DNA of 64,000 bases from GAS188 sp044445965 (GTDB taxonomy: Bacteria > Pseudomonadota > Alphaproteobacteria > Rhizobiales > Beijerinckiaceae): positions 1-64,000 of the forward strand of contig JBIOEJ010000002.1 in NCBI GenBank assembly GCA_044445965.1, written 5' to 3'. The notes under the pieces are model-generated. The model was not told the origin of the DNA. It did not search any database and was given only the letters and a program-made list of their open reading frames with translations. Of the stretch, positions 33,588 through 43,576 are shown piece after piece (within the stretch, counting starts at the first letter, position 1; every line of letters starts with the position of its first letter). A program made the position numbers and the translations under genes.

Positions 33588-35330
33588 GTGGCTGGATCGC
33601 GCTTCAGAGCGACGCCGATGGGCCGCGCCTTGGTGCGCACCGGGGCGACGCTCCGCGCCATTCCGGCTACGTTCTCCATGGCGATGCTGGAGATGCCGAA
33701 ACGGCTGCTCGTCGCGCCGCCCGATCCCCGCACCCATGATCCGACGGTCGCCGAGGACATACTCGCTGATTTCTTCGTCTTCGCCGGCAAGGTCGTGCAT
33801 GCGCAAGGACGATCGCCCTTCGAGATGGCGGCGCCCTCGCCGCAATGGGAGAGCATGCTCAACGGCTTCGGCTGGCTGCGCCATTTGCGCGCCGCGGAGG
33901 ATCCGCTGGCGCGCAGCGGCGCGAGAAGGCTCGTCACGGATTTCATCCGGCTGCGGAAGAATACCGGCGATCCGGCCTGGGCCGCCCCGGTGGTGGCGCG
34001 CCGGCTCATGTCCTGGATCAGCGCCTCGCCCTTTCTGCTCGAAGGGGCCGATCTCGTCTTCTATCGGCGTTTCGTGCGCGCCATCGGGCAGCATGGCCGA
34101 TACCTGCTCGTCGGGCTGCATGGCGGCTTCGCCGCCGAAGACCGCTTCCTCCCGGCGATCGCCATATGCGCCCTGGCTCTCTCCTCCGATGCCACGCCGA
34201 GGCTCGCACGGCTCGCGCTGCGCGCGCTGATCGCCGAGATCAGGAGGTGCATCCTCCCCGATGGCGGCCATGTCAGCCGCTCGCCGCGCGCCATTGTCGA
34301 TCTCCTGCTCGATCTTTTGCCGCTGCGCCACTTGTTCATCGCCAAGAACCTCGCTCCGCCCGAGGCTCTGCAATCGGCCATCGACCGCAGCATGCCGTTC
34401 CTGCGCATGTTGCGGCTCGGGGACGGCAATCTCGGCTCGTTCCACGGCATGGGTTATATGCCGGCCGATTCGCTAGCCATCGTCTTTCGCTATGAGCAAG
34501 CATCGACCGAGCCGCTGCTCAGCGCCCCCGAATCGGGCTATGAACGCATGGCTGGCGGCACGTCCGTTCTCCTCATGGATGTGGGGAATCCGCCGCCCTT
34601 CGCTTTCTCGCGGTGCGCGCATGCGAGCGCGCTCGCCTTCGAATTCTCCGACGGGCCCTGGCGAATGGTCGTCAATTGCGGCGCGCCGGCCACGGGCTCG
34701 GCGGCAGCGCGCGAGGCGGCGCGCCATACCGCCGCTCATTCGACGCTCACCATCGCCGATACCTCCTCCGGCCATTTCGAGACGCGGAACGCGCCGAACG
34801 ACGCGGGCGCGGCCATCATCGAATTCCCGCCGCCGACCAAGCGGCTGCGCGAGGCGGACGATGCCGGCATAAGGGTGACGGGGATGCATTCGGGCTATGC
34901 CCGGCGCTTTGGACTGTTGCATGAACGCGGCGTCGCCTTGAGCAAGGACGGGGCGACCGTGCACGGGCTCGACGCGCTCGTCGACGCTGACCCCAAGCGG
35001 CCGGCGGGAGCGGTTCCCTACGTGCTTCGCTTTCATCTTCATCCGAACGTCCAGGCGACCCTCGACGGTGGCGACGCGGCGGTCAGGCTCGAACTTCCGA
35101 GCGGGGCCTCCTGGCGGTTCGAGGTCGCCGGTCGACACGTGACCTTGGAGGACAGCATCTTCTACGCCTCGCCGGACGGCGCGGGGCGCACGCGCCAAAT
35201 CGTCGTCGAGGCGCAATCTTCCGCGATCCGCGAGATCGCCTGGCGTTTCACGCGCATCAAGGAGGCCAGGGCGCAACCGGCTGCGCCGGGCGGCGATACG
35301 CCGAAGCCGGCGCCCGATCGAACCGGCTGA
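33588..35330 (+). CDS. Heparinase II/III-like protein
   Basis: The protein has an N-terminal alpha-helical toroid-like region (about 60-320) and a C-terminal heparinase II/III-like beta domain (MVVNCGAPATGS, AHSTLTIADTSSG, VPYVLRFHLHPNVQATLDGG). Such enzymes are polysaccharide lyases, and the family occurs next to purH in many Alphaproteobacteria, possibly acting in cell-envelope polysaccharide turnover. The GTG at 33588 lies five bases after AAGGAG (580 residues). A TTG at 33570 with AGGAGG ten bases upstream is the alternative. No signal peptide is obvious. Confidence 0.85.
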   Translation: MAGSRFRATPMGRALVRTGATLRAIPATFSMAMLEMPKRLLVAPPDPRTHDPTVAEDILADFFVFAGKVVHAQGRSPFEMAAPSPQWESMLNGFGWLRHLRAAEDPLARSGARRLVTDFIRLRKNTGDPAWAAPVVARRLMSWISASPFLLEGADLVFYRRFVRAIGQHGRYLLVGLHGGFAAEDRFLPAIAICALALSSDATPRLARLALRALIAEIRRCILPDGGHVSRSPRAIVDLLLDLLPLRHLFIAKNLAPPEALQSAIDRSMPFLRMLRLGDGNLGSFHGMGYMPADSLAIVFRYEQASTEPLLSAPESGYERMAGGTSVLLMDVGNPPPFAFSRCAHASALAFEFSDGPWRMVVNCGAPATGSAAAREAARHTAAHSTLTIADTSSGHFETRNAPNDAGAAIIEFPPPTKRLREADDAGIRVTGMHSGYARRFGLLHERGVALSKDGATVHGLDALVDADPKRPAGAVPYVLRFHLHPNVQATLDGGDAAVRLELPSGASWRFEVAGRHVTLEDSIFYASPDGAGRTRQIVVEAQSSAIREIAWRFTRIKEARAQPAAPGGDTPKPAPDRTG

Positions 35331-35404
35331 TGCTCGCTTCTGTCGTCCGCGCCGTGTTCATGATATCGGCCCTCCGGGTGCCGCTCGGCCACGGCCGACG
35401 ACGC

Positions 35405-35432
35405 GCCGATGACGACACGCCGATGACGACAC
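35405..35432. repeat. Tandem repeat, 2 x 14 bp, upstream of purH
   Basis: GCCGATGACGACAC occurs twice in perfect succession in the 133-bp gap between the heparinase-like gene and purH, ending 31 bp before the purH start. It could be slippage or a binding site. Confidence 0.6.
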
Positions 35433-35463
35433 TCCCCATAAGGCAATCAGGGATCGCCGGTTC

Positions 35464-37116
35464 ATGCCCACCGACCTTCGGCGCGTAACGCGCGCGCTCC
35501 TTTCGGTCTCCGACAAGACCGGGCTCGTCGAGCTTGCGGCGTTGCTCGCGCAAAAGGGCGTATCGCTCGTCTCGACGGGCGGCACCGCCAAGGCGCTCAA
35601 GGACGCCGGCCTGCAGGTGGTCGATGTCGCCGAGCTGACCGGCTTTCCCGAGATGATGGATGGACGACTGAAGACCTTGCATCCCAAGGTTCATGGCGGG
35701 CTGCTCGCCATCCGTGAGAACCCCGAGCATGAAGCCGCCATGCTGGCGCACGGCATCGGACCGATCGATCTCCTGGTGGTCAATCTCTACCCCTTCGAGC
35801 AGACGCTCGGCCGGGCAGCGCCTTTCGATGAGTGCGTGGAGAATATCGATATCGGAGGACCGGCGATGATCCGCGGCGCCGCGAAGAATCATGCCGATGT
35901 CGCGGTCATCGTCGAGCCGGCCGACTACGCGGCGCTCATGGCCGAGCTCGAGGCGCATGGGGGCTCGACAACGCTCGCGCTGCGCCGCCGTCTCGCCGCC
36001 AAGGCCTATGCGCGAACGGCGGCCTATGACGCCGCGATCTCGAACTGGCTGTTGCGGGAGACTGGAGCCTTCTCGAGCGAGACGGCCGACGGCCCGCGCC
36101 GGAACGACGCGGCAGGCCGGGAAACCCATGCCGAGGCGCCGTCGGCTTTCGCGCTCGGCGGCCTATTGGCGCAGCGGCTGCGCTACGGCGAGAATCCGCA
36201 TCAATGGGCCGCCTTCTATCGGTTGGCGGAACCGCGTTTCGGCGTCGCCACCGCGCGGCAGGTGCAGGGCAAGGAGCTCTCCTACAACAACATCGGCGAC
36301 ACGGACGCGGCCATCGAATGCGTCGCCGAATTTGCCTCGGCGGGCCCGGCCTGCGTCATCGTCAAGCACGCCAACCCTTGCGGCGTCGCGATCGGCAGCG
36401 ACCTCGAGGAGGCTTATCGCAAGGCGCTGCGCTGCGATCCGGTGTCGCCGTTCGGCGGCATCATCGCGGTGAACCGCAAGCTCGACCGCGCCGCGGCCCG
36501 GGCCATCTCCGGCATTCTCACCGAGGTCGTGGTCGCGCCCGAGGCGGACGAGGAGGCGCTCGCGGTGTTCGCCGCCAAGAAGAATCTGCGGTTGCTGCTG
36601 ACCGGCGGTCTGCCCGACCCGCGCGCCGCCGGCCTCACGTTGCGCAGCGTCGGCGGCGGCTTTCTCGTCCAATCGCGCGACAACGCCGCGCTGATCGACA
36701 AGGACTTGAGGACCGTCACCCGCCGCGCCCCGACCATCGCCGAGCGCGAAGATCTCAAATTCGCCTGGCTGGTTGCCAAGCACGTCAAGTCGAACGCCAT
36801 CGTCTACGCCAAGGACGGGGCGAGCGTCGGCATCGGAGCGGGCCAGATGAGCCGTGTCGACGCCGCGCGCCTGGCGGCCTGGAAAGCGATGGAGGCCGCC
36901 AAGGCCGCGGGGCTGCCGGACAGCCTCGCCAAGGGCTCGGTGGCTGCGTCGGATGCCTTCTTCCCCTTCGCCGACGGTCTCATCGCCGCGATCGAAGCGG
37001 GCGCGACGGCGGTGATCCAGCCCGGAGGATCGCTGCGGGACAAGGAGGTCATCGCGGCAGCCGACGAAGCCGGCATCGCCATGGTGTTCACCGGTGTGCG
37101 ACATTTCCGGCATTAA
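35464..37116 (+). CDS. purH: Bifunctional AICAR formyltransferase / IMP cyclohydrolase
   Basis: PurH performs the last two steps of IMP synthesis. The 550-residue protein has an N-terminal MGS-fold cyclohydrolase (ALLSVSDKTGLVELA, VSTGGTAKALKDAG, RLKTLHPKVHGGLLA) and a C-terminal transformylase with RYGENPHQ, SYNNIGDTDAA and VKHANPCGVAIG (the Lys-His pair is catalytic). The length is a little above the usual 520-530 because of an insert around residues 200-225. It also recycles AICAR from histidine synthesis. Confidence 0.97.
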   Translation: MPTDLRRVTRALLSVSDKTGLVELAALLAQKGVSLVSTGGTAKALKDAGLQVVDVAELTGFPEMMDGRLKTLHPKVHGGLLAIRENPEHEAAMLAHGIGPIDLLVVNLYPFEQTLGRAAPFDECVENIDIGGPAMIRGAAKNHADVAVIVEPADYAALMAELEAHGGSTTLALRRRLAAKAYARTAAYDAAISNWLLRETGAFSSETADGPRRNDAAGRETHAEAPSAFALGGLLAQRLRYGENPHQWAAFYRLAEPRFGVATARQVQGKELSYNNIGDTDAAIECVAEFASAGPACVIVKHANPCGVAIGSDLEEAYRKALRCDPVSPFGGIIAVNRKLDRAAARAISGILTEVVVAPEADEEALAVFAAKKNLRLLLTGGLPDPRAAGLTLRSVGGGFLVQSRDNAALIDKDLRTVTRRAPTIAEREDLKFAWLVAKHVKSNAIVYAKDGASVGIGAGQMSRVDAARLAAWKAMEAAKAAGLPDSLAKGSVAASDAFFPFADGLIAAIEAGATAVIQPGGSLRDKEVIAAADEAGIAMVFTGVRHFRH

Positions 37117-37157
37117 CTTCGATTTTAGTGGCCCAACAGAACGTCAGGAAAGAAGCC

Positions 37158-38168
37158 ATGGATTATCGCAGGCTCGGCCGCAGCGGCTTGAAGGTTTCGC
37201 CGCTCTGCCTCGGGACGATGTTGTTCGGCGCCCAGACCGACGAGGCGACCGCGCGCCGCATCGTCCAGAAGGCGCATGAGCAAGGGATCAATTTCATCGA
37301 CACCGCCGATGCCTATGTCGATGGGCGCTCCGAGGAGATCGTCGGTCGCGCCATCGCGGCCGAGCGCGACGAGTGGATCGTCGCGACGAAGCTTTGCAAC
37401 CAGTTCGGGACACGCCGCTGCGATGCCGGCCTGTCGCGGCACTGGATGATGCGGGCGGTCGAAGGCAGCTTGCGCCGCCTCGGCCTCGACCGGATCGACA
37501 TCTACTATTTCCACAAGGAGGATCACGAGACCCCGCTCGCCGAATCGGTGCGCGCCATGGCCGATCTGATGCATCAGGGGAAGGTCCGGCATTTCGGCCT
37601 CTCGAACTTCCGCTCCTGGCGCGTCGCCGAGATTTGCCGTCTCTGCGACGAAATGGGGATCGATCGCCCGGTGGTGAGCCAGCCCTATTACAACGCCATG
37701 AACCGCATGCCGGAGACCGAGCATCTTCCGGCCTGCGGCTTCTACGGCCTCGGCGTCGTGCCCTACAGCCCGCTGGCGCGCGGCGTTCTCACCGGCAAAT
37801 ACCTGCCCGACTCGGCCCCCGCCGAGGGGTCGCGCGCGGCGCGCCGCGATCAGAGGATGATGCAGAGCGAATGGCGCCAGGAATCGCTGCGCTTCGCTCA
37901 GGAGATCAAGCAGCATGCGCAAGCGCGCGGCATCACCGCCGGGCAGTTCGCCGTCGCCTGGCTGTTGAACAACCGGCTCGTCACCTCGATGGTCGCGGGG
38001 CCGCGTACCGAGGAACAGTGGGAGGACTATCCGAAAGCGCTCGACTATCGCTTCACCGCCGAGGACGAGGCGCTGATCGACCGCCTGGTGCCCTCCGGCC
38101 ATCCCTCGACGCCGGGCTATAACGACCCCGCCTATCCGATCGAAGGGCGGCCGGTATTCACCGCGTGA
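37158..38168 (+). CDS. Aldo/keto reductase
   Basis: The 336-residue protein begins MDYRRLGRSGLKVSPLCLGT and has the AKR tetrad context: Asp and Tyr in FIDTADAYVDGRSEE, Lys in IVATKLCNQ and His in YYFHKEDHET. The C-terminal NADPH-binding QFAVAWLLNNRLVTSMVAGPRTEEQ is present. It resembles the Tas/YhdN-like group that reduces aldehydes or ketones. Substrate unknown. The ATG follows GGAAAG and lies 41 bp after purH, so cotranscription is possible. Confidence 0.9.
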   Translation: MDYRRLGRSGLKVSPLCLGTMLFGAQTDEATARRIVQKAHEQGINFIDTADAYVDGRSEEIVGRAIAAERDEWIVATKLCNQFGTRRCDAGLSRHWMMRAVEGSLRRLGLDRIDIYYFHKEDHETPLAESVRAMADLMHQGKVRHFGLSNFRSWRVAEICRLCDEMGIDRPVVSQPYYNAMNRMPETEHLPACGFYGLGVVPYSPLARGVLTGKYLPDSAPAEGSRAARRDQRMMQSEWRQESLRFAQEIKQHAQARGITAGQFAVAWLLNNRLVTSMVAGPRTEEQWEDYPKALDYRFTAEDEALIDRLVPSGHPSTPGYNDPAYPIEGRPVFTA

Positions 38169-38237
38169 TCGGCGTCGGAGGGGAACTGACACCTTTCGTC
38201 ACGACGTCTTGTCGTCCTAACGCCAAACCGACGAACA

Positions 38238-38477
38238 TCACCGGTTGCCGCTGAGCTCGTCGAAAAATGCCTCGTCCGCCGCGAAGCCCGTCGGGGGAAG
38301 ATTCAATATCCTTTCCTGGATCGGCCTGATGCGCTCCCGCAGCGGCACCGCATGCTCCTCGCGACGCAGCTCGCCCTCAACGGCAAGCCTCACCGCCTCG
38401 GTCAGGCCGACCCCTTTTCGTTCGGCGAGCTTGCGCACCAGCTGGATCGTGACTTCGTCCCGAATGTGAAGCGGCAT
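38238..38477 (-). CDS. Rv0623/VapB-like antitoxin without adjacent toxin
   Basis: The 79-residue protein starts MPLHIRDEVTIQLVRKLAER after a GAGG site. It has the ribbon-helix-helix-like N-terminus followed by GLTEAVRLAVEGELRREE, typical of the Rv0623-type (PSK) transcription-factor antitoxins paired with VapC PIN-domain toxins. A vapC would normally follow within a few bases, but only 69 bp separate its stop from the convergent aldo/keto reductase gene and no PIN-domain frame is seen. It is therefore an orphan antitoxin. It lies downstream of the glutamate dehydrogenase gene on the same strand. Confidence 0.75.
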   Translation of the reverse strand: MPLHIRDEVTIQLVRKLAERKGVGLTEAVRLAVEGELRREEHAVPLRERIRPIQERILNLPPTGFAADEAFFDELSGNR

Positions 38478-38530
38478 ATGAGGGCCTCGCATGGCGGTGG
38501 TGACGGAGCTATCTACGCGCAAGACCGCGC

Positions 38531-41500
38531 TCACCGCGCTAGATCATCCAGCAACCCAGCCGCCACGGTAAGCTTGGCGATCGACGCGGCGGAAGCGGCG
38601 AGCGTTCCGAGGCGCCGGCGCGCCGACGCCGCATTGGCGTCGGCCTTCGCCCAGGCATCGAGCGCCGCGCCCGGCCTGTCGTCCGTTCCGTGCAGCGCCA
38701 CGACCTTGGCGGTGATGCCGCGATGCGCCGCGCCGATGGTGGCGACCGCCCGGTCGCGCGCCAGCCGGTCATAGGCGTCGGCGAGCGGCATGCGGCCCGC
38801 CGCCTCGGTCAGGGCGCCGACGCCGAGCATGTCGTCGATGCCGAAATGGGCCACCGCTACGGCCTCGATGGGCTTGCCGCTCGCCTGCGCGATCAGCACG
38901 ATGTCGGGCGCGCTCGACAAGGAAGCGAGATCCGCGATGGCCTGCGCCAAGGGCTCGGGCGCCCCGGCCTTGACGAGATCGGCCGCTCGCGCCGCCCGCG
39001 CGGCGGCGGCCGCTGGCCGCAGGCTCTCCCCGAGGCTCGCCGAGACGGACGCGATCCCCGCCTTGAAGACGCCGACGGTTTCGGTGAGGGAACCTGCCGC
39101 CAGCCGCGCATTGCGCATGAACCAGGCGAGTTGCGACAAGACCATGTCCTGGATGTCGCGATAGAGCGCCAATTGCGCCTCGCCGCCGATCTTGCCGTCG
39201 AGCGCATCGATCGCGGTGTTGAGGTCGAGCAGGCCGAACGAATCCCTGACCGCCGCGTAAGCCCGCGTCATCAATGCGTAGTCGAGCGTGGTCTCGCCGG
39301 CGAGCCGCGCCGCGACGGTCGGCCCGGCGCGGTTGATGACGGCGTTCGCCAATTGCGTCGCGATGATCTCGCGCCGCAGCCGATGCCCCTCGATGTCGCC
39401 GCCGAAACGTTCGCGCATCGCGGCCGGGAAATAACGCATCAGCTCGGCGGCGAAATAAGGATCATCCGGCACGTCGCTCGCGCGGATATGGTCGTCGAGC
39501 GACAGCTTCGCGTAGGCGAGCAGCACCGAGAGCTCGGGCCGGGTGAGCCCCCCGCCTCGCTTCGCCCGCTCCTCGAGGTTTTCCTCGCTCGGCAGGAACT
39601 CGACCCCGCGATCGAGCCGCCCCTCGGCCTCGAGCATGCGCATGAAGCTTTCGGCGAAGGCTACGTCCTCGGCCTTGCGCCGTTCGGCGAGCGACAGCGC
39701 CAATGTCTGGAGGTAGTTGTTGCGCAGCACCAGGCTCGCGACATCCTCGGTCATTTCCGGGAGGAGGGTGTCGCGCTCCTCCATGGTCAGGCGGTGGTCG
39801 CGAATGGCGCTTGCCAGCGCGATCTTGAAATTCACCTCGACGTCCGAGGTGTTGACGCCCGCCGAATTATCGATGGCGTCGGTGTTGAGGCGCACGCCCG
39901 CTCGCGCCGCCTCGATGCGGCCGCGCTGCGTCGTGCCGAGATTGGCGCCCTCGCCGATGACCTTGGCGCGCACCTGCGAGCCGGTGATGCGGATCGCGTC
40001 ATTGGCGCGGTCGCCGACCTCGGCGTCGCTCTCGGAGGCCGAACGGATATAGGTGCCGATGCCGCCGAACCACAACAGATCGACGCGTGCCTTCAGGATG
40101 GCGCTCATCACCTCGAAGGGCGTCGCTTCCGGCTTGTCGAGGTCGAGGAGCTTGCGCATCTTGGCCGAGAGGGGGATGGCCTTCAGCGAGCGCGAGAACA
40201 CACCGCCGCCCGCCGATATGAGGGAGGCGTCGTAATCCTTCCAGCTCGAGCGCGGCAGGTCGAAGAGCCGCCTGCGCTCGGCGAGAGCGAGCGCCGCGTC
40301 CGGCGTCGGGTCGAGGAAGATGTCGCGATGGTCGAAGGCCGCGACCAGCCCGATCCGCGGCGACAGCAGCATGCCGTTGCCGAATACGTCGCCCGACATG
40401 TCGCCGACGCCGCAGACCGTGAACGGCGTCGTCTGGATATCGATGTCGATCTCGCGGAAATGGCGCTTCACGGCCTCCCAGGCGCCGCGCGCCGTGATCC
40501 CCATCTTCTTGTGGTCATAGCCTTGGCTGCCGCCCGACGCGAAGGCGTCGCCGAGCCAGTGATGCTTCGCCTCGGAGATGGCGTTCGCGGTATCGGAGAA
40601 GGTCGCGGTGCCCTTGTCGGCCGCCACCACCAGATAGGGGTCGTCCGCGTCGAGGCGTAAAGTCGCCGGCGGATGCACGATGCCGCTCGTATCGATATTG
40701 TCGGTGAGGTCGAGCAAGGTCGAGATGAAGAGCTTGTAGCTCTCGGTGCCCTCGGCCAGCCAGGCGTCGCGCTGCGCCGGCGGCGGCAGGTGCTTGGGAA
40801 AGAAACCGCCCTTGGCGCCGACCGGCACGATCACCGCGTTCTTCACTTGCTGAGCCTTGACGAGGCCCAGCACCTCGGTGCGGAAATCCTGGGGCCGATC
40901 GGACCAGCGGATGCCGCCGCGCGCCACGCGGCCGAAACGCAGATGCACGGCCTCGACCCGCGGCGAGTAGACGAAGACCTCGAACAGCGGATGCGGCAAG
41001 GGCAGGCCGTCGATCTTGCGGCTCTCGAATTTGAAGGCCATGGCCTCGCGCTTGCGTCCGTCCGCTCCGCCCTGGAAGAAGTTGGTGCGCACCATCGCGT
41101 CGACCAGATTGAGGAAGCGCGACAGGATGCGGTCATCGTCGAGGCTCGCGACCTCCTTCAGCTGCTCGGCGATCAGGGATCGCGTGGCCGCCTCGGCCTC
41201 CGAACGCCGGCTCGCTTCGAGCTCGGGGTTGAAGCGGGCGTAGAACAAGGTGACGAGCGCCGCCGCGATGCCGGGCTGGCGCGCCAGCGCCTGCGCCAGG
41301 TAGTCTTGCGCGTAGCGAATCGTCGCCTGCTGCAGGTAGCGCGCCAGCGCCCGTACCAGCGCCACGTCGCGCCAGGCAAGCCCGGCCCTCGTCACCAGCG
41401 CGTCGAAACGGTCGCTCTCGCTCTCGCCTTCGCCGAGCGCGATCAGCGCCTCTTCGAGGCGTGGCGCGAGCGCTCTGGCGTCGAGATCGGCTCCATCGGC

Positions 41501-43348
41501 GAGGCGAACCGTCATGTCGTGGATGAAGACCGGCTTGCCGCCCACGGGCGCGACGGTGAAGCTCGATTCGTCGATGACCTCGAAGCCGAAATTCTCCAGG
41601 ATGGGCACGCGCCGCGACAAGGAGACGGCCGCCCCGCGCGTGTAGAGCTTCAAGGAGGCGAGCTTTGTGTCTTCCACATGCGGCAGAAGACGCACGGCGC
41701 GCGCCCTTTCGTCGCTCAGGCCTTCGACGATGGCAATATCGGTGAGCGCGATCGAAGCGCCGTAGGCGGCGCGATAGGCCGGTCCGAAGGCGTCGATATA
41801 GCGGTCGAGTGCGGCGACCGCGACATTGTCCTTCGAGGCGCCGATCGTGGCGCTGCGCAGCTCGTCGACCCAGTTGCGCACGATGGCGGCGATGCCGGCC
41901 TCGAGCGTCGAGCGCGGCACGTCCGGCGTCTCGCCGGCATCGCGGCCGATGATGAAATGGGTGCGCGCCAGCGGGCCTTCGGGATAGGTCGGATAGGCGG
42001 CCGAAAGACGTCCCGCATAGGCATTGGCGAGGAAGACGCCGACCTTTTGACGGATCGCCGAGTCGTAGCGGTCCTTCGATATATACACCAGGATCGAGAC
42101 GAAGCGGTTGAAGCGGTCGCGCCGCGCCAGCGCTCGAACCCTCGGCCGCTCGGACAGCGTCTGGATCTCCGAGACGAAATGATAGAGCGTCTCGACATCG
42201 ATCTGGAACAATTCGTCGCGCGGATAGGTCTCGAGCACGTTCTTCAGCGCCCGGCCGGCGTAGCTCGACGGGTCGAGCGCGGCCCGCGCCAATACGGCAT
42301 CCGCCTTGCGTCTCAGATACGGCACGGCTGCGACCGGGCTGTCATAGGCGTTCGCCGTGAACAGCCCGACGATGCGCAATTCGCCTTGCGGGGCGCCTTC
42401 ATGGGAGAACAGCTTGAGGCCGACATAATCCATGTGCACGCGCCGATGCACCCGCGACTTGATGTTGGCCTTGGTGACGATGACGGGGGTGGGCTCCGCC
42501 AGAAACGCCCTCACCTCCGGCGTCACGGTCATGAACTCGCTGCCCTGGCGCAGCACCTTGAGGTCGGGATCGCGCAACATGCCGAGCCCGTTCGCGCCGA
42601 CGAGATCGCCGTCGGGGTTGTCGTCGACGAAGCGGTATTCGCGCACGCCGAGGAAGGTGAAGTTGTCGGCGAGCATCCATTCCACGAGCGCGATCGCCTC
42701 GGCCACATCCTGAGCCGCGAGCGGCGGCGGAGCGATCTTGGCGGCCTGCACCGCCTCGAAGACCCGGGCGCGCATCGAGGGGAAATCCGAGACGGCGCGC
42801 CGTACCTCGACATGCACCCGCTCGAGGCCGGCAACCAGGCGCTCGCGCAGTGCCGGATCCTCGATCGGGTCGAGGTGCAGGTGAATGAAGCTTTCGCGCC
42901 GCTCGCCCGGCTGAAGCTGGCCTTGCGCCTCGCCCTTGAGGTCCACGAGCGCGCCGGAGGCGTCGCGGTCGACGCTGAGGATGGGGTGGGCCACCAGGCG
43001 CAGGTTCAAGCCGTGCTCGGCGATCTCGCCTAGCGTCGAGTCGAGCAGAAAGGGCATGTTGTCGTTGATCGCCTCGACGATCGTGATTTTTTCGATGCCG
43101 CTATCGCCGATGGCCACGTCCCGGAGCGCGATGTGGGCCTTGCCGCGCGGGCGCGGCGCGGTCAGCGTCTCGAGTGCCGAAGCCGCGATGGCGGCTCGGC
43201 TCGGCGCATCGAGGCGGACCAGATCCTCGGGATCGGTGCGCGACAGCAATATGGTTTCGAAACCGCCCGCCAGACGCACTTGCGGTTCCCTGTTCGTGAC
43301 GATCCGCGCCACGGGCCGCTCGTGCTTGCGCTTCAGCCAATCCGCCAT
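38531..43348 (-). CDS. NAD-specific glutamate dehydrogenase, large (180-kDa) type
   Basis: This enzyme deaminates glutamate to 2-oxoglutarate with NAD+, mainly in amino acid catabolism. From the ATG at 43348, preceded by GGGAGGCGAGG, the protein is 1605 residues, the normal size. Landmarks: an N-terminal regulatory region with ACT-like segments (about 90-600), then the catalytic core with RVEAVHLRFGRVARGGIRWSDRP, QQVKNAVIVPVGAKGGFFPKHL (catalytic Lys), KGTATFSDTANAI and GVGDMSGDVFGNGML. No frameshift is seen over 4.8 kb. It is probably transcribed alone. Confidence 0.96.
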   Translation of the reverse strand: MADWLKRKHERPVARIVTNREPQVRLAGGFETILLSRTDPEDLVRLDAPSRAAIAASALETLTAPRPRGKAHIALRDVAIGDSGIEKITIVEAINDNMPFLLDSTLGEIAEHGLNLRLVAHPILSVDRDASGALVDLKGEAQGQLQPGERRESFIHLHLDPIEDPALRERLVAGLERVHVEVRRAVSDFPSMRARVFEAVQAAKIAPPPLAAQDVAEAIALVEWMLADNFTFLGVREYRFVDDNPDGDLVGANGLGMLRDPDLKVLRQGSEFMTVTPEVRAFLAEPTPVIVTKANIKSRVHRRVHMDYVGLKLFSHEGAPQGELRIVGLFTANAYDSPVAAVPYLRRKADAVLARAALDPSSYAGRALKNVLETYPRDELFQIDVETLYHFVSEIQTLSERPRVRALARRDRFNRFVSILVYISKDRYDSAIRQKVGVFLANAYAGRLSAAYPTYPEGPLARTHFIIGRDAGETPDVPRSTLEAGIAAIVRNWVDELRSATIGASKDNVAVAALDRYIDAFGPAYRAAYGASIALTDIAIVEGLSDERARAVRLLPHVEDTKLASLKLYTRGAAVSLSRRVPILENFGFEVIDESSFTVAPVGGKPVFIHDMTVRLADGADLDARALAPRLEEALIALGEGESESDRFDALVTRAGLAWRDVALVRALARYLQQATIRYAQDYLAQALARQPGIAAALVTLFYARFNPELEASRRSEAEAATRSLIAEQLKEVASLDDDRILSRFLNLVDAMVRTNFFQGGADGRKREAMAFKFESRKIDGLPLPHPLFEVFVYSPRVEAVHLRFGRVARGGIRWSDRPQDFRTEVLGLVKAQQVKNAVIVPVGAKGGFFPKHLPPPAQRDAWLAEGTESYKLFISTLLDLTDNIDTSGIVHPPATLRLDADDPYLVVAADKGTATFSDTANAISEAKHHWLGDAFASGGSQGYDHKKMGITARGAWEAVKRHFREIDIDIQTTPFTVCGVGDMSGDVFGNGMLLSPRIGLVAAFDHRDIFLDPTPDAALALAERRRLFDLPRSSWKDYDASLISAGGGVFSRSLKAIPLSAKMRKLLDLDKPEATPFEVMSAILKARVDLLWFGGIGTYIRSASESDAEVGDRANDAIRITGSQVRAKVIGEGANLGTTQRGRIEAARAGVRLNTDAIDNSAGVNTSDVEVNFKIALASAIRDHRLTMEERDTLLPEMTEDVASLVLRNNYLQTLALSLAERRKAEDVAFAESFMRMLEAEGRLDRGVEFLPSEENLEERAKRGGGLTRPELSVLLAYAKLSLDDHIRASDVPDDPYFAAELMRYFPAAMRERFGGDIEGHRLRREIIATQLANAVINRAGPTVAARLAGETTLDYALMTRAYAAVRDSFGLLDLNTAIDALDGKIGGEAQLALYRDIQDMVLSQLAWFMRNARLAAGSLTETVGVFKAGIASVSASLGESLRPAAAAARAARAADLVKAGAPEPLAQAIADLASLSSAPDIVLIAQASGKPIEAVAVAHFGIDDMLGVGALTEAAGRMPLADAYDRLARDRAVATIGAAHRGITAKVVALHGTDDRPGAALDAWAKADANAASARRRLGTLAASAASIAKLTVAAGLLDDLAR

Positions 43349-43576
43349 CGCCTCGCCTCCCGCGACAGGGCATGCCGGGTTTCCCGAGCGTCGCCGGCAC
43401 GCTCGAGACATGTCCGGCGGAGTCTTTGCGTGACCGCAGCCCAGACGGCTCGCGCTGCCGCCTTCCGACATGCCCGATATCCTATTAACCGAGTTCGCGG
43501 CGTTTCAACACCCGAATCAGGCGGGCGTGGGGGCGGAGGGTCAGGGTGCGGTCATCGTGTCTGACGCAGCCATTCC

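Noticed and set aside
38690..43033. Two long plus-strand frames (656 and 786 codons) opposite glutamate dehydrogenase
   Set aside because: Shadows of the opposite-strand gene, which has all family motifs over 1605 residues.
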